Positions 18,450 through 27,197 of a DNA stretch of 64,000 bases are shown piece after piece (the stretch's first letter is position 1; each line of letters starts with the position of its first letter). The translations under genes and the position numbers were made by a program. The notes beneath the pieces were generated by a model. That model was not told the DNA's origin. It saw only the letters and a program-made list of their open reading frames with translations, and did no database searches. The stretch comes from Phaeobacter sp. QD34_24 (GTDB lineage: Bacteria; Pseudomonadota; Alphaproteobacteria; Rhodobacterales; Rhodobacteraceae). The stretch is taken from the NCBI RefSeq assembly GCF_028890115.1, contig NZ_JARCJD010000001.1, positions 248,001-312,000 of the forward strand. The letters run 5' to 3'.

Positions 18450-19211
18450 TCAGTTGACCAGGGTCGGTTTTCCGGGCGCAGGCGGGTTGTTCGGCATCAC
18501 GCCCAGACGGCGCGCCACCTCGGTATAGGCGTCGGTCAGGCTGCCCAGATCGCGGCGGAAAACGTCCTTGTCGAGCTTGCGCCCCGTCTCGATATCCCAC
18601 AGGCGGCAGCTGTCCGGGCTGATCTCATCGGCAACGACCAGACGCTGGAAATCACCGTCATAGACCCGGCCGATCTCGATCTTGAAATCCACCAGGCGAA
18701 TGCCGACGGCCAGCATGACACCCGACAGAAAGTCATTAACCCTGAGCGCCAGGCTCAGGATGTCATCCATGTCCTGCTGGCTGGCCCAGCCGAAGGCCGC
18801 GATATGCTCCTCGGTCACCAGCGGATCACCCAGGGCGTCATCCTTGTAGCAGTATTCCACGATCGGACGCGGCAGCTGGGTACCCTCGTCGATGCCAAGG
18901 CGCTTGGAGATGCTTCCGGCCGCATAGTTGCGCACGATCACCTCAAGCGGGATGATCTCGCAGCTGCGAACCAGTTGTTCCCGCATGTTGAGGCGCTTGA
19001 GGAAGTGGGTCGGAACGCCGATCTGCCCCAAGCCTTGCATGAAGAATTCGCTCAGGATGTTGTTCAACACCCCCTTGCCCTCGATCACATCGCGTTTCTC
19101 GGCATTGAACGCGGTGGCATCGTCCTTGAAATACTGCACGATGGTGCCGGGTTCGGGCCCTTCGAACAACGTCTTGGCCTTACCTTCGTAAATCTTCTTG
19201 CGCCGTGCCAT
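18450..19211 (-). CDS. purC: Phosphoribosylaminoimidazole-succinocarboxamide synthase
   Basis: A 253-residue SAICAR synthetase, which joins aspartate to CAIR in purine biosynthesis using ATP. Visible family features are [13 protein letters not shown] at the N terminus, [12 protein letters not shown], the [11 protein letters not shown] loop and the DFKIEIGR motif. The start at 19211 gives the normal length; the longer frame to 19430 covers non-homologous leader sequence. First gene of purC-purS-purQ on the minus strand. Confidence 0.97.
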   Translation of the reverse strand: MARRKKIYEGKAKTLFEGPEPGTIVQYFKDDATAFNAEKRDVIEGKGVLNNILSEFFMQGLGQIGVPTHFLKRLNMREQLVRSCEIIPLEVIVRNYAAGSISKRLGIDEGTQLPRPIVEYCYKDDALGDPLVTEEHIAAFGWASQQDMDDILSLALRVNDFLSGVMLAVGIRLVDFKIEIGRVYDGDFQRLVVADEISPDSCRLWDIETGRKLDKDVFRRDLGSLTDAYTEVARRLGVMPNNPPAPGKPTLVN

Positions 19212-19524
19212 GAGAGACCTTTCGGGGCTGCGTGACGGGAATCCCTCCCGCTTTCTTGCCGCCCTCATAGTGCAAGCGACATTGCGCCGCAAGCGCGGCG
19301 CGCGGTCACAGGAGGCAGCGCTTGCCGCAAAGCCCCTCTTGTAGCCAAGCACGTCGCGCCTTTCCTGGTCCTTGTCCGGGATGTCTAGATGCCTTGGCAC
19401 TGCAGGGTGAATAGCCTCCTCAGCCGACATCGCCCGAGGGTCCGTTGCGGACTCGGATCCATTGCGGAACTGTCATAGAGTGCACATATGGTAAATTGCA
19501 GAGAATTCAAAACGGGAGAGACAA
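19212..19524. other. Divergent promoter region between purC and the ATPase zeta gene
   Basis: About 310 bases between two divergent genes. It must hold the purC promoter (minus strand) and that of the zeta-subunit gene (plus strand). A GGGAGAGA ribosome binding site sits just before 19525. No riboswitch or repeat was recognised. Confidence 0.5.
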
Positions 19525-19842
19525 ATGACCACTTTTGACGACCGTGAACAGGCTTTCGAAGCAAAATTCGCCCATGACGAGGAGGTGCAGTTCAGGGTTC
19601 AGGCCCGCTGCAACAAGCTGTTGGGCCTTTGGGCCGCAGAAAAGCTGGGCAAATCCGGAAGCGAGGCCGAAGCCTACGCAAAGACCGTTGTAACCGCAGA
19701 TTTCGAAGAGGCTGGCCACGAGGATGTGGTGCGCAAGGTCGCCGCCGATCTGGAGGGTCAGGTCAGCGCCGATGACATCCGCCGCAAGATGGCAGAGCTG
19801 CTGCAGGCGGCCAAGGATCAGGTCCTGGCAGACGCGGGCTAA
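19525..19842 (+). CDS. F1Fo-ATPase inhibitory zeta subunit (DUF1476)
   Basis: A 105-residue all-helical protein of the DUF1476 family. In Paracoccus and relatives this family is the zeta subunit, which blocks the reverse (hydrolytic) rotation of the F1-ATPase through its N-terminal helix. The typical pattern is visible: TTFDDREQAFEAKFAHDEE at the N terminus and LLGLWAAEKLG in the centre. A GGGAGAGA ribosome binding site precedes ATG 19525. It is monocistronic and is followed by a strong hairpin. The ATP synthase operon is not in the window. Confidence 0.92.
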   Translation: MTTFDDREQAFEAKFAHDEEVQFRVQARCNKLLGLWAAEKLGKSGSEAEAYAKTVVTADFEEAGHEDVVRKVAADLEGQVSADDIRRKMAELLQAAKDQVLADAG

Positions 19843-19856
19843 CAGTCGGCTTTCCT

Positions 19857-19892
19857 CCCGCAGCCTGCGCCGCCTAGGGCGCGGGCTGCGGG
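19857..19892 (+). terminator. Strong hairpin after the zeta-subunit gene
   Basis: A 15-bp stem (one G-U pair) is formed by arms 19857-19871 and 19878-19892, with a six-base loop. It begins 14 bases after the stop codon. A T-tract is missing, so termination may be partly factor-dependent. Confidence 0.65.
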
Positions 19893-20052
19893 GGACTGGA
19901 CTTCTGGCCCGAGGCCTTGTCGCAAGTGTCGCGTCCAAAGGCCCGGGCCAGCATTGCGATCCGGGGGATTTTACCAAACCTGTTAACCGAAGAAGAACCC
20001 CCTCTTGCTACTGTGCTCCCAACGCCCGCGCGGCGCCTGAACAGGGACACAG

Positions 20053-22008
20053 ATGATCAACTCACACCGCACTCTTTCCGGATCGGTCCGTACCGCCTTC
20101 CGGTGGACCGCGCCTGTGGCGATGGCGCTGCTGTGCCTCTGGGCGCTGGATGCCCGTATCGGGCTGCCCTCGCTTGCGGATCTGGGGGCCACGCTGGCCG
20201 CCCTGCCCGGCTGGAAATGGGCTGCAGCCTGCCTTGCCACCGCCATCAGCTTCTGGGCGCTGGGGCGCTATGACTCGGTGGCCCATCGCCATCTGCGGAC
20301 AGGTCTGGACAGCCCGCGTGCGCAGCGCGCCGGGATGGCCGCCATCGCCTTTTCCCAGGCAACCGGATTTGGCCTGATCACCGGCGCCTATGCCCGGTGG
20401 CGCCTCATGCCGGGGCTGAAGCCGGTACAAGCGGCCCAGATCACCGCCCTGGTCGGCTTCACCTTCATGCTGACGCTCGCCGCCATCAGCGGGGCTGCGC
20501 TGCTGATCGTGCCCGTTTTGCCCGGCACCGGCTGGCTGGGCATCGCACTGCTGAGCGGTTTTCTGGCGGCTGTTGCGGCCAGTTTCTTGTTTCCGGCGCT
20601 CAGGATCGGCCGGCTGCAGCTGCGCTGGCCCTCGCTGATCGCCATGGCCGCGCTGTTGGGCTGGACGGCGCTGGATGTGGTGGCCGCCGGCTCCGCGCTT
20701 TGGCTCTTGCTGCCGGACGCGGTGGATGTCGCCTGGAGCACCCTTGTAACCGTCTATTTCATCGCCCTTGGTGCCGCGATCCTGTCGTCGGCGCCCGGCG
20801 GTGCCGGTCCCTTGGAGCTGACGGTCTGCGCCCTGCTGCCCGGAACCGATACCGGCGCCCTTCTGGCGGCCCTGATCGCCTTTCGTCTTGTCTACTACGC
20901 GCTGCCGGCGGCGCTGGCCTGCACCATGATGCTGCTGCCGCGCCGCACGGATGCGCAGAACGCGCAGCCCGAGGACGCAGCGCTTCTGGGCGCGCAACAG
21001 CGCCCCGCAGCTGCGATCCCGGCAGGGCGCCCCTGCTCCGAGGCCGCGATCATCCGCCAGAACGGTGGCCATGTTCAGGCGCTTGGCCTCAACCAGCTGG
21101 CGGTTCTGGACAGCCCGCAATCCACGATCGCCTTCTTCGACCTGTTGTCGGGTCAAACCGGCGAAGTCTTTGCCCCGTTCGCCACCTATGGCCGCCAGCG
21201 CAATGCCTCGGTCTGCTTTTACAAATGCAGCGCCCGCATCGGCACCGAAGCCCGCCGTGCACGCTGGAAGGTGCTGCGCCTGGCGGCAGAGGCCGTTGTT
21301 TGCCCGCCAAGCTTTAGCGAAAGCGGCTCCTCCCACCGCCAGTTGCGCCGCAAGCTGCGCCATGCGGAAAAGGCCGGTGTCACCGCCCTGCCCGCCGCCG
21401 CCTCGCTGCCCATCGACCAGATGGCGGAAATCGATCACGCCTGGCAAACCTCCCATGGCAAGGCCTATGGCACCACCATGGGCCGCTTCGAACCCGGCTA
21501 TCTGACCCATCAGCACATCTTCCTGGCCTGGAAGGATGGACGCCTGGAGGGCTTCATCAGCCTGCATCACAGCGACGGCGAATGGTGCCTGGACCTGATC
21601 CGTATCCGCCCCGATGCCCCCGATGGAACCAGCCACGCCCTGGTACGAGCCGCCATCGCCGCAGCAGCCGCCGCCGAAGTGCCGCGCCTGTCCCTGGCCG
21701 CTGTCCCGGATCACCGCTGGGCCCATCGGTTCGACCGTGGCCTGCGCCGCTTCAAATCCTGCTTCGCCCCGACCTGGGAGCCGCGCTATATCGCAGCGCC
21801 ATCCTGGGGGCAGATGGCCCTGTCCCTGGCCGAGATCCTGCGCCTGGTGCACCGGCCCGATCCGGTGCGCCCCGTCTCCCCCGCTGTCTCTGCCCATGAG
21901 GAACAGCCAGCCGCCAGCGGTTTTGCCGGGGTGGCAGAGAGACTTTCGGGCGCTCGCATTCATGATGACGTTGAACAAAAAGCAATTGCCCTGAACGGCG
22001 CTCCGTGA
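20053..22008 (+). CDS. MprF-like lysyl/alanyl-phosphatidylglycerol synthase family protein
   Basis: A 651-residue two-part protein. The first 300 or so residues hold about eight hydrophobic segments resembling the MprF flippase region, with APGGAGPLELTV as a conserved turn. The C-terminal half (about 330-610) is a DUF2156-type tRNA-dependent aminoacyl transfer domain, with VFAPFATYGRQ, RQLRRKLRHAEKAGV and a late RFKSCFAPTWEPRY. MprF proteins transfer amino acids from tRNA to phosphatidylglycerol and flip the product. The amino acid used cannot be predicted. It lies 70 bases ahead of the homocysteine methyltransferase gene. Confidence 0.85.
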   Translation: MINSHRTLSGSVRTAFRWTAPVAMALLCLWALDARIGLPSLADLGATLAALPGWKWAAACLATAISFWALGRYDSVAHRHLRTGLDSPRAQRAGMAAIAFSQATGFGLITGAYARWRLMPGLKPVQAAQITALVGFTFMLTLAAISGAALLIVPVLPGTGWLGIALLSGFLAAVAASFLFPALRIGRLQLRWPSLIAMAALLGWTALDVVAAGSALWLLLPDAVDVAWSTLVTVYFIALGAAILSSAPGGAGPLELTVCALLPGTDTGALLAALIAFRLVYYALPAALACTMMLLPRRTDAQNAQPEDAALLGAQQRPAAAIPAGRPCSEAAIIRQNGGHVQALGLNQLAVLDSPQSTIAFFDLLSGQTGEVFAPFATYGRQRNASVCFYKCSARIGTEARRARWKVLRLAAEAVVCPPSFSESGSSHRQLRRKLRHAEKAGVTALPAAASLPIDQMAEIDHAWQTSHGKAYGTTMGRFEPGYLTHQHIFLAWKDGRLEGFISLHHSDGEWCLDLIRIRPDAPDGTSHALVRAAIAAAAAAEVPRLSLAAVPDHRWAHRFDRGLRRFKSCFAPTWEPRYIAAPSWGQMALSLAEILRLVHRPDPVRPVSPAVSAHEEQPAASGFAGVAERLSGARIHDDVEQKAIALNGAP

Positions 22009-22027
22009 CAGGAGGAGCCATTCGAGT

Positions 22028-22050
22028 ACCGACAAGGCAGACCTGTCGGT
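22028..22050 (+). other. Hairpin in the leader of the homocysteine methyltransferase gene
   Basis: A perfect 7-bp stem (ACCGACA/TGTCGGT) with a 9-base loop, 28 bases before the ATG at 22079. It could belong to an RNA leader element or the end of the upstream transcript. It does not match any riboswitch consensus that I can recall with confidence. Confidence 0.35.
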
Positions 22051-22078
22051 GGCACACCAGTGACCGGACGGATGAGCA

Positions 22079-23098
22079 ATGACCGACAGCTTTACCCAGC
22101 TACTGCAAGACAAGGATGTTCTGCTGGCCGATGGCGCCACGGGCACCAACCTGTTCAACATGGGCCTGCAATCGGGCGATGCGCCCGAGCTGTGGAACAC
22201 CGATGAGCCGCAAAAGATCATGGCCCTGTATCAGGGCTCGGTCAATGCGGGCAGCGATCTGTTCCTGACCAACTCCTTTGGCGGCACCGCCGCGCGCCTC
22301 AAGCTGCACGATGCCCAGACCCGCGTGCGGGAGCTGAACCGCATCGCCGCCGAATTGGGCCGCGAGGTGGTCGACAAGGCCGGGCGCAAGATCGCCGTGG
22401 CGGGCTCCGTCGGCCCTACAGGCGAAATCCTGCAGCCCGTGGGTGAACTCTCGCACGAGCTGGCGGTGGAGATGTTCCACGAACAGGCCGATGCCCTGAA
22501 GGAAGGCGGCGCCGATGTGCTCTGGCTTGAGACCATCTCTGCCCCCGAAGAATTCCGCGCCGCCGCCGAGGCCTTCAAACTCGCCGATATGCCCTGGTGC
22601 GGCACCATGAGCTTTGACACCGCCGGGCGCACCATGATGGGCGTCACCTCTGCCGATCTGGCGAAGCTTGTGGAAGAGTTCGACAACGCGCCGCTGGCCT
22701 TTGGCGCCAATTGCGGCACCGGTGCGTCGGACATCCTGCGCACGGTCCTTGGCTTTGTCGCCCAGGGCACCGAGCGCCCAATCATCTCAAAGGGCAATGC
22801 GGGCATTCCGAAATATGTGGATGGCCATATTCACTATGACGGCACGCCAGAGCTGATGGGCGAATACGCGGTGATGGCGCGCGATTGCGGCGCCAAGATC
22901 ATCGGCGGCTGCTGCGGCACCATGCCCGACCACCTGCGGCATATGCGGGACGCCCTCGACAGCCGCCCCAGGGGCGAACGCCCCACCCTGGACCGCATCG
23001 TCGAGGTTCTCGGCCCCTTCACCTCGGCCAGCGATGGCACCGGTGAAGACGCTGCAGCAGGGGAACGCCGCAGCCGCCGGGGGCGTCGCCGGGGATAG
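22079..23098 (+). CDS. Homocysteine S-methyltransferase (betaine-homocysteine type or MetH N-terminal module)
   Basis: A 339-residue barrel of the homocysteine methyltransferase family. The zinc-binding cysteines are visible: one in GANCGTG (about 211) and the pair in IIGGCCGT (about 277). The sequence LLADGATGTNLF at the N terminus is diagnostic. The C terminus ends in an arginine-rich tail. In this group a stand-alone homocysteine module partners with a separate B12-binding protein (24418-25119) to form a split MetH; betaine could be an alternative methyl donor. I favour the split MetH reading because of the neighbours. Confidence 0.9.
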   Translation: MTDSFTQLLQDKDVLLADGATGTNLFNMGLQSGDAPELWNTDEPQKIMALYQGSVNAGSDLFLTNSFGGTAARLKLHDAQTRVRELNRIAAELGREVVDKAGRKIAVAGSVGPTGEILQPVGELSHELAVEMFHEQADALKEGGADVLWLETISAPEEFRAAAEAFKLADMPWCGTMSFDTAGRTMMGVTSADLAKLVEEFDNAPLAFGANCGTGASDILRTVLGFVAQGTERPIISKGNAGIPKYVDGHIHYDGTPELMGEYAVMARDCGAKIIGGCCGTMPDHLRHMRDALDSRPRGERPTLDRIVEVLGPFTSASDGTGEDAAAGERRSRRGRRRG

Positions 23099-23116
23099 GC
23101 GCACCCGGCCTATCGC

Positions 23117-24196
23117 TCAGAACAAAGCCAATTGATCCCCCGGCTGCGGCGGCCTCTCAAACAGATCGCAGCGCAGCGCGGGGGATTTTTCGTTCAACCC
23201 CAAGCGTTTGCAAGCGGTGCGAAACCTGCGCCCGATCATCGCCGCATATTCGCCACTGCCCCGCATCCGGTGCCCCCAACTGGGATCGTAGTCGCGCCCG
23301 CCATGCATCTCGCGCAGGCGCGCCATGACCTTTTCCGCCCGGTTCGGTTCATGTTCTTCCAGCCACTCTTGCCACAGGCTGGAAACCTCGCGCGGCAGGC
23401 GCAGCATGATCCAGCTGGCTGCATCCGCGCCTGCCTCGGCTCCGGCCGCCAGCAGCGCCTCGACCTCGTGATCGGTCAGCCCCGGAACGATCGGGGAGGT
23501 CATGATGCGCACCGGTATACCCGCCTCTGCCAGCCTTCGGATCACGGCAAGGCGCCGGGCAGGCGCAGGCGCGCGCGGCTCCATCCGACGGGACAGCTCC
23601 GGATCCAGCGTGGTGACGGAGATCCCCACCCGCACCAATCCCTGCTCTGCCATCGGCGAAAGGATATCGATGTCCCGTTCGATCAATGCGCCCTTGGTCA
23701 CGATGGCCACCGGGTGTTTGAAATCGCTTAGGACCTTCAGACAGTTGCGGGTGATTTCCAGATCGCGCTCACAGGGCTGATAGGGATCGGTATTGGTGCC
23801 GATGGCCAGCGGGGCCACGGTATAGCGTTTTGCAGACAGTTCTGCCCGCAGAACCGCCGCCGCATTGGGGCGGGCAATCAGACGGGTTTCGAAATCAAGC
23901 CCCGGCGACAGGCCCAGATAGGCATGGCTTGGGCGGGCAAAACAATAGATGCAGCCATGTTCACAGCCTCTGTAGGGATTGATCGAGCGATCAAAGGGCA
24001 GATCCGGCGAGCGATTGTAGCTGATCAGGGATTTGACCTGCTCATGACGCAGATCCGTGGCAATGGAGCCTGGCGCCTCCTCCTGCTCCCAACCGTCATC
24101 AATCGCGGCGCGCGCCAGATCAAACCGCCCCGCCGCGTTGCTGAGGCTGGCGCGGGCTTTCAGGCGCAGAAGAGAAAGATCGGAACGGTTTTGCAT
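23117..24196 (-). CDS. PA0069 family radical SAM protein
   Basis: A 359-residue radical SAM enzyme with the Cx3Cx2C cluster motif CEHGCIYC (cysteines 78, 82, 85). INPYRGCEHGC and IGTNTDPYQPCE are hallmarks of the PA0069/SplB-like group. The start at 24196 is at MQNRSDL, upstream of which the frame has no family similarity. It is convergent with the homocysteine methyltransferase gene. The family has no assigned reaction; DNA photoproduct repair has been suggested only by distant similarity. Confidence 0.9.
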   Translation of the reverse strand: MQNRSDLSLLRLKARASLSNAAGRFDLARAAIDDGWEQEEAPGSIATDLRHEQVKSLISYNRSPDLPFDRSINPYRGCEHGCIYCFARPSHAYLGLSPGLDFETRLIARPNAAAVLRAELSAKRYTVAPLAIGTNTDPYQPCERDLEITRNCLKVLSDFKHPVAIVTKGALIERDIDILSPMAEQGLVRVGISVTTLDPELSRRMEPRAPAPARRLAVIRRLAEAGIPVRIMTSPIVPGLTDHEVEALLAAGAEAGADAASWIMLRLPREVSSLWQEWLEEHEPNRAEKVMARLREMHGGRDYDPSWGHRMRGSGEYAAMIGRRFRTACKRLGLNEKSPALRCDLFERPPQPGDQLALF

Positions 24197-24417
24197 TCCC
24201 CATGGATGCCACAGCAATCGGAACAAATAAAGAACGCCCATGGCGTTTTTGGACAATCCTCGCGATTTATTCACCTATCCCTGCCATGTTTTCTGCCCAG
24301 AGGTCGGTTCAGCGAAAGGCAATGTCGCAAATAATGCAGTGTCGCTGCGGCATTCTGGCCCATTAGTCGGGAAAGAAGGTCAAGCCGGGGTTACCCCGCC
24401 AGTCAAGGAACAGAGTC

Positions 24418-25119
24418 ATGTCGGACGAAGAAGACGAAATCATCCTGGCGGAACTGGACGACGAAGAACTCGTTCAGCAGATGTTCGACGATCTCTACGA
24501 TGGAATGAAGGAAGAGATCGAGGAGGGTGTGAATATCCTGCTGGAGCGCGGCTGGGCCCCCTACAAGATCCTGACCGAGGCATTGGTCGGCGGCATGACC
24601 ATCGTCGGCGCCGATTTCCGCGATGGCATCCTGTTCGTGCCCGAGGTGCTGCTGGCTGCCAACGCGATGAAGGGCGGCATGGCCATCCTGAAACCGCTTC
24701 TGGCCGAGACGGGCGCACCACGCATGGGCTCCATGGTGATCGGCACGGTGAAGGGCGACATCCACGATATCGGCAAGAACCTGGTGTCGATGATGATGGA
24801 AGGCGCCGGTTTCGAGGTGGTGGATCTGGGCATCAACAACCCGGTCGAAAGCTACCTGGAGGCCCTGGAAGAGCACAAGCCGGACATCCTTGGCATGTCG
24901 GCACTGCTGACCACCACAATGCCCTATATGAAGGTGGTGATCGACACGATGATCGAACAGGGCAAACGCGACGACTATATCGTTCTGGTCGGTGGCGCAC
25001 CGCTGAACGAAGAGTTCGGCAAGGCCATCGGGGCGGACGCCTATTGCCGCGATGCGGCCGTCGCGGTGGAGACCGCCAAAGAGTACGTGGCGCGCAAGCA
25101 CAACCAGATGAGCGCCTGA
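24418..25119 (+). CDS. Cobalamin-binding (corrinoid) protein, MetH-like module
   Basis: A 233-residue corrinoid protein. Residues 20-100 form the helical cap domain (B12-binding_2 type) and 100-225 the Rossmann-like B12 domain. The cobalt-ligating histidine is in the DxHxxG motif GDIHDIG (histidine about 116), and the SALLTTTMPYMK and VGGAP loops are present. The N-terminal 20 residues are very acidic. With the homocysteine methyltransferase at 22079 it is the likely carrier of a split methionine synthase; a pterin-binding part is not in the window. A corrinoid methyltransferase acting on methylamines is the alternative, but no mtt or mtb genes are nearby. Confidence 0.92.
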   Translation: MSDEEDEIILAELDDEELVQQMFDDLYDGMKEEIEEGVNILLERGWAPYKILTEALVGGMTIVGADFRDGILFVPEVLLAANAMKGGMAILKPLLAETGAPRMGSMVIGTVKGDIHDIGKNLVSMMMEGAGFEVVDLGINNPVESYLEALEEHKPDILGMSALLTTTMPYMKVVIDTMIEQGKRDDYIVLVGGAPLNEEFGKAIGADAYCRDAAVAVETAKEYVARKHNQMSA

Positions 25120-25120
25120 T

Positions 25121-25846
25121 TTGGCACGCAAAGGACGCGCAGCCCGCCTGACAGAGCGGGCTGCCTTCGTCCCCCCCTCCGGGCGCAGCCTGGACACCTC
25201 CTCTCTAGCGGAACAGGGCCTCGCTGCACCAGAGAAGAAGACCGGCCGGATCCTGTTGATCGGCTGCGGCGCCCTGGCCCGGGAAATTCTGGACATCAAG
25301 GAAAAAAACGGTCTGGATCACATGGATCTGACCTGCCTGCCCGCCAAGCTGCATCTCTATCCCGACCAGATCGTCGATGCGGTCGAGGATGCCGTTCTCA
25401 AGCATCGCCAGAGCTACGACAGGATCTACGTGGTCTATGCCGATTGCGGCACCGGCGGCGCGCTGGCGCGGCTCTGCGAAAGGCTTAACGTCGAACTGGT
25501 GCCCGGCCCGCATTGCTATGCCTTCTTCGAAGGCAATGATCGCTTTGCCGCCCAGGCCGAGGCAGGAGAGATCACCGCCTTCTACCTGACCGATTTCCTG
25601 GTCAAGCAGTTCGACGCCTTTGTCTGGCGCCCCATGGGCCTCGACCGCGCCCCCGAGCTGCGCGACATGATCTTTGGCAATTACACCACTATTGTCTACC
25701 AGTCACAGGTGAACGATCCCGCCCTGCTGGCCAAGGCCCAGGACTGCGCCGCGCGCATGGGGCTCGATTTCGTGCATCGTCATACGGGCTACGGGGAGCT
25801 TGAAACCACGCTCACCCGTTGGGCGGGTGAAGGCGCCACGGCCTAG
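25121..25846 (+). CDS. DUF1638 family protein
   Basis: A 241-residue protein matching DUF1638: the RILLIGCGALAREIL start of the domain, HLYPDQIVDAVE, YADCGTGG and GPHCYAFFEGND. Conserved cysteines (GCGA, DCGTGG, PHCYAF) hint at a metal or cluster site. The start is an unusual TTG at 25121, one base after the corrinoid gene stop, so the genes are almost certainly cotranscribed. DUF1638 proteins are often linked to corrinoid methyltransferases. Role in methyl transfer or cofactor repair is inference. Confidence 0.88.
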   Translation: MARKGRAARLTERAAFVPPSGRSLDTSSLAEQGLAAPEKKTGRILLIGCGALAREILDIKEKNGLDHMDLTCLPAKLHLYPDQIVDAVEDAVLKHRQSYDRIYVVYADCGTGGALARLCERLNVELVPGPHCYAFFEGNDRFAAQAEAGEITAFYLTDFLVKQFDAFVWRPMGLDRAPELRDMIFGNYTTIVYQSQVNDPALLAKAQDCAARMGLDFVHRHTGYGELETTLTRWAGEGATA

Positions 25847-26013
25847 GTCCACCGGTCGAACTGGCGCAACCGCGCTGCGCCCTGCGCAGCGCCCGGCCCA
25901 AGGCTGTACTGCGTGCGACAGCGCGCTTTCAGGCGCGGGAGCCCCCTGCCGCCTGTCTTTTGGGCTAACCGTGCACAGATATGCGGTAGTGGAGAGCTTG
26001 GCCCTTGAGGGGC

Positions 26014-26427
26014 TCAAGTCTGCGCCTCGGCGGCGGTTTCTCGAATGCGTTCGATCATGGCGCGCAGGCCGTTTGACCTCTGCGCCGACAGGTGATCGTT
26101 CAGACCCAACCGCCCCAGTTCGGATTTTGCATCCACCGCCAGTACCTCTGCCAGCGTCAACCCGTTGTAAAGCGCGCGCAGCACCGCGATCAGCCCGCGC
26201 ACGATCATCGCATCGCTCTCGCCATCGAAATGAAAGACACCGCCCTCGATCTTGGGATGCAGCCAGACCTGGCTGGCGCAGCCGTCAACCTTGGTGGCAG
26301 GCACCTTGAAGGCCTCATCCAGCGGCGCCATTGCCTTGCCCTGGTCAATCACATGGCGATAGCGATCTTCCCAATCCTCCAGGAATTCGAAATCCTCGAC
26401 GATCTCTTCGAATGCGGGACTGGCCAT
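26014..26427 (-). CDS. sufE: Cysteine desulfuration protein SufE
   Basis: A 137-residue SufE that accepts sulfur from SufS for iron-sulfur cluster assembly. The acceptor cysteine is C50 in KVDGCASQVWL, and the FEEIVEDFEFLEDWEDRY start is typical. It stands alone, away from sufBCDS, as is usual in this group. Confidence 0.95.
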   Translation of the reverse strand: MASPAFEEIVEDFEFLEDWEDRYRHVIDQGKAMAPLDEAFKVPATKVDGCASQVWLHPKIEGGVFHFDGESDAMIVRGLIAVLRALYNGLTLAEVLAVDAKSELGRLGLNDHLSAQRSNGLRAMIERIRETAAEAQT

Positions 26428-26561
26428 GGATACGATACCCCTGTCTGGTTGCTCTTCGGGCAGCTCAGCACCTATGCCGCCCGAAGAGCCTTTTCAACCG
26501 CTTTTCAACGGGACAGCAATGGGGTAACCACAAACAGGGAGAATTCAAACGGGCGGACATC

Positions 26562-27071
26562 ATGCGCAAACCCCTTTCACTACTCTTGGCCGGTGCAATC
26601 GTTCTGGCAGGCTGCGGCGGCTGGCGTGATTCCCGCATCAACCCTTCGAACTGGTTCGGCTCTTCCAGGACGGTAGAGGCGCCCAGTTCAAGCGATGCCA
26701 ATCCGCTGATCCCCCAAAAAACCCGTCTGGGTATTTTCGACAAACCCAAGGCCGAGGATCGCAGCACTCTGGTTGCCGAGGTGAGCGAGCTAAGGATCGA
26801 AAGGACCCCCACGGGCGCGATCATCTACGCCACTGGCGTTGCCGCGCGTCAGGGCGCCTTCGATGTTGAGCTTCGCCCCGTTGAAAACGATGATCCTTCG
26901 GTGCTGGAATATGATTTCCGGGTTGTCTATCCGATCGCAGGCACCCCTGCAGGAAGTACCTTCAGCCGCACGCTGCGCGCCGCGGCCAGCCATTCCAACA
27001 GCGACTTGGCCGGCGTCCGTCTGATCCGCGTGAACGGTGCAACCAACGCCCGCGAAAGCCGCCGCCGCTAA
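26562..27071 (+). CDS. Lipoprotein of unknown function
   Basis: A 169-residue lipoprotein. The N terminus has a short basic start, a hydrophobic stretch and the lipobox LAGC at about residues 16-19, so it should be anchored to the outer or inner membrane by lipid. The mature part has a disordered S/N/P-rich region then a compact beta-rich domain (LVAEVSELRIERTPTG, EYDFRVVYPIAG). ATG 26562 follows a GGGAGAA-type signal at some distance. No functional family recognised; it is a lone gene between sufE and rnd. Confidence 0.85.
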   Translation: MRKPLSLLLAGAIVLAGCGGWRDSRINPSNWFGSSRTVEAPSSSDANPLIPQKTRLGIFDKPKAEDRSTLVAEVSELRIERTPTGAIIYATGVAARQGAFDVELRPVENDDPSVLEYDFRVVYPIAGTPAGSTFSRTLRAAASHSNSDLAGVRLIRVNGATNARESRRR

Positions 27072-27197
27072 GCGTGGCCAGAACGCGAATTTCTTGGCAA
27101 AACCCTCTGGACTTTTGGCGCAGAGTGACGCGGTCGCGCGTTACATTGCATCAGACCATCGTCGGCGGCCACAAGTGACCGCGACGAGACCCCATTA

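Noticed and set aside
24197-24417. Possible cobalamin or SAM riboswitch ahead of the corrinoid protein gene
   Set aside because: I could not find the conserved B12 box or a SAM aptamer core in these 220 bases.
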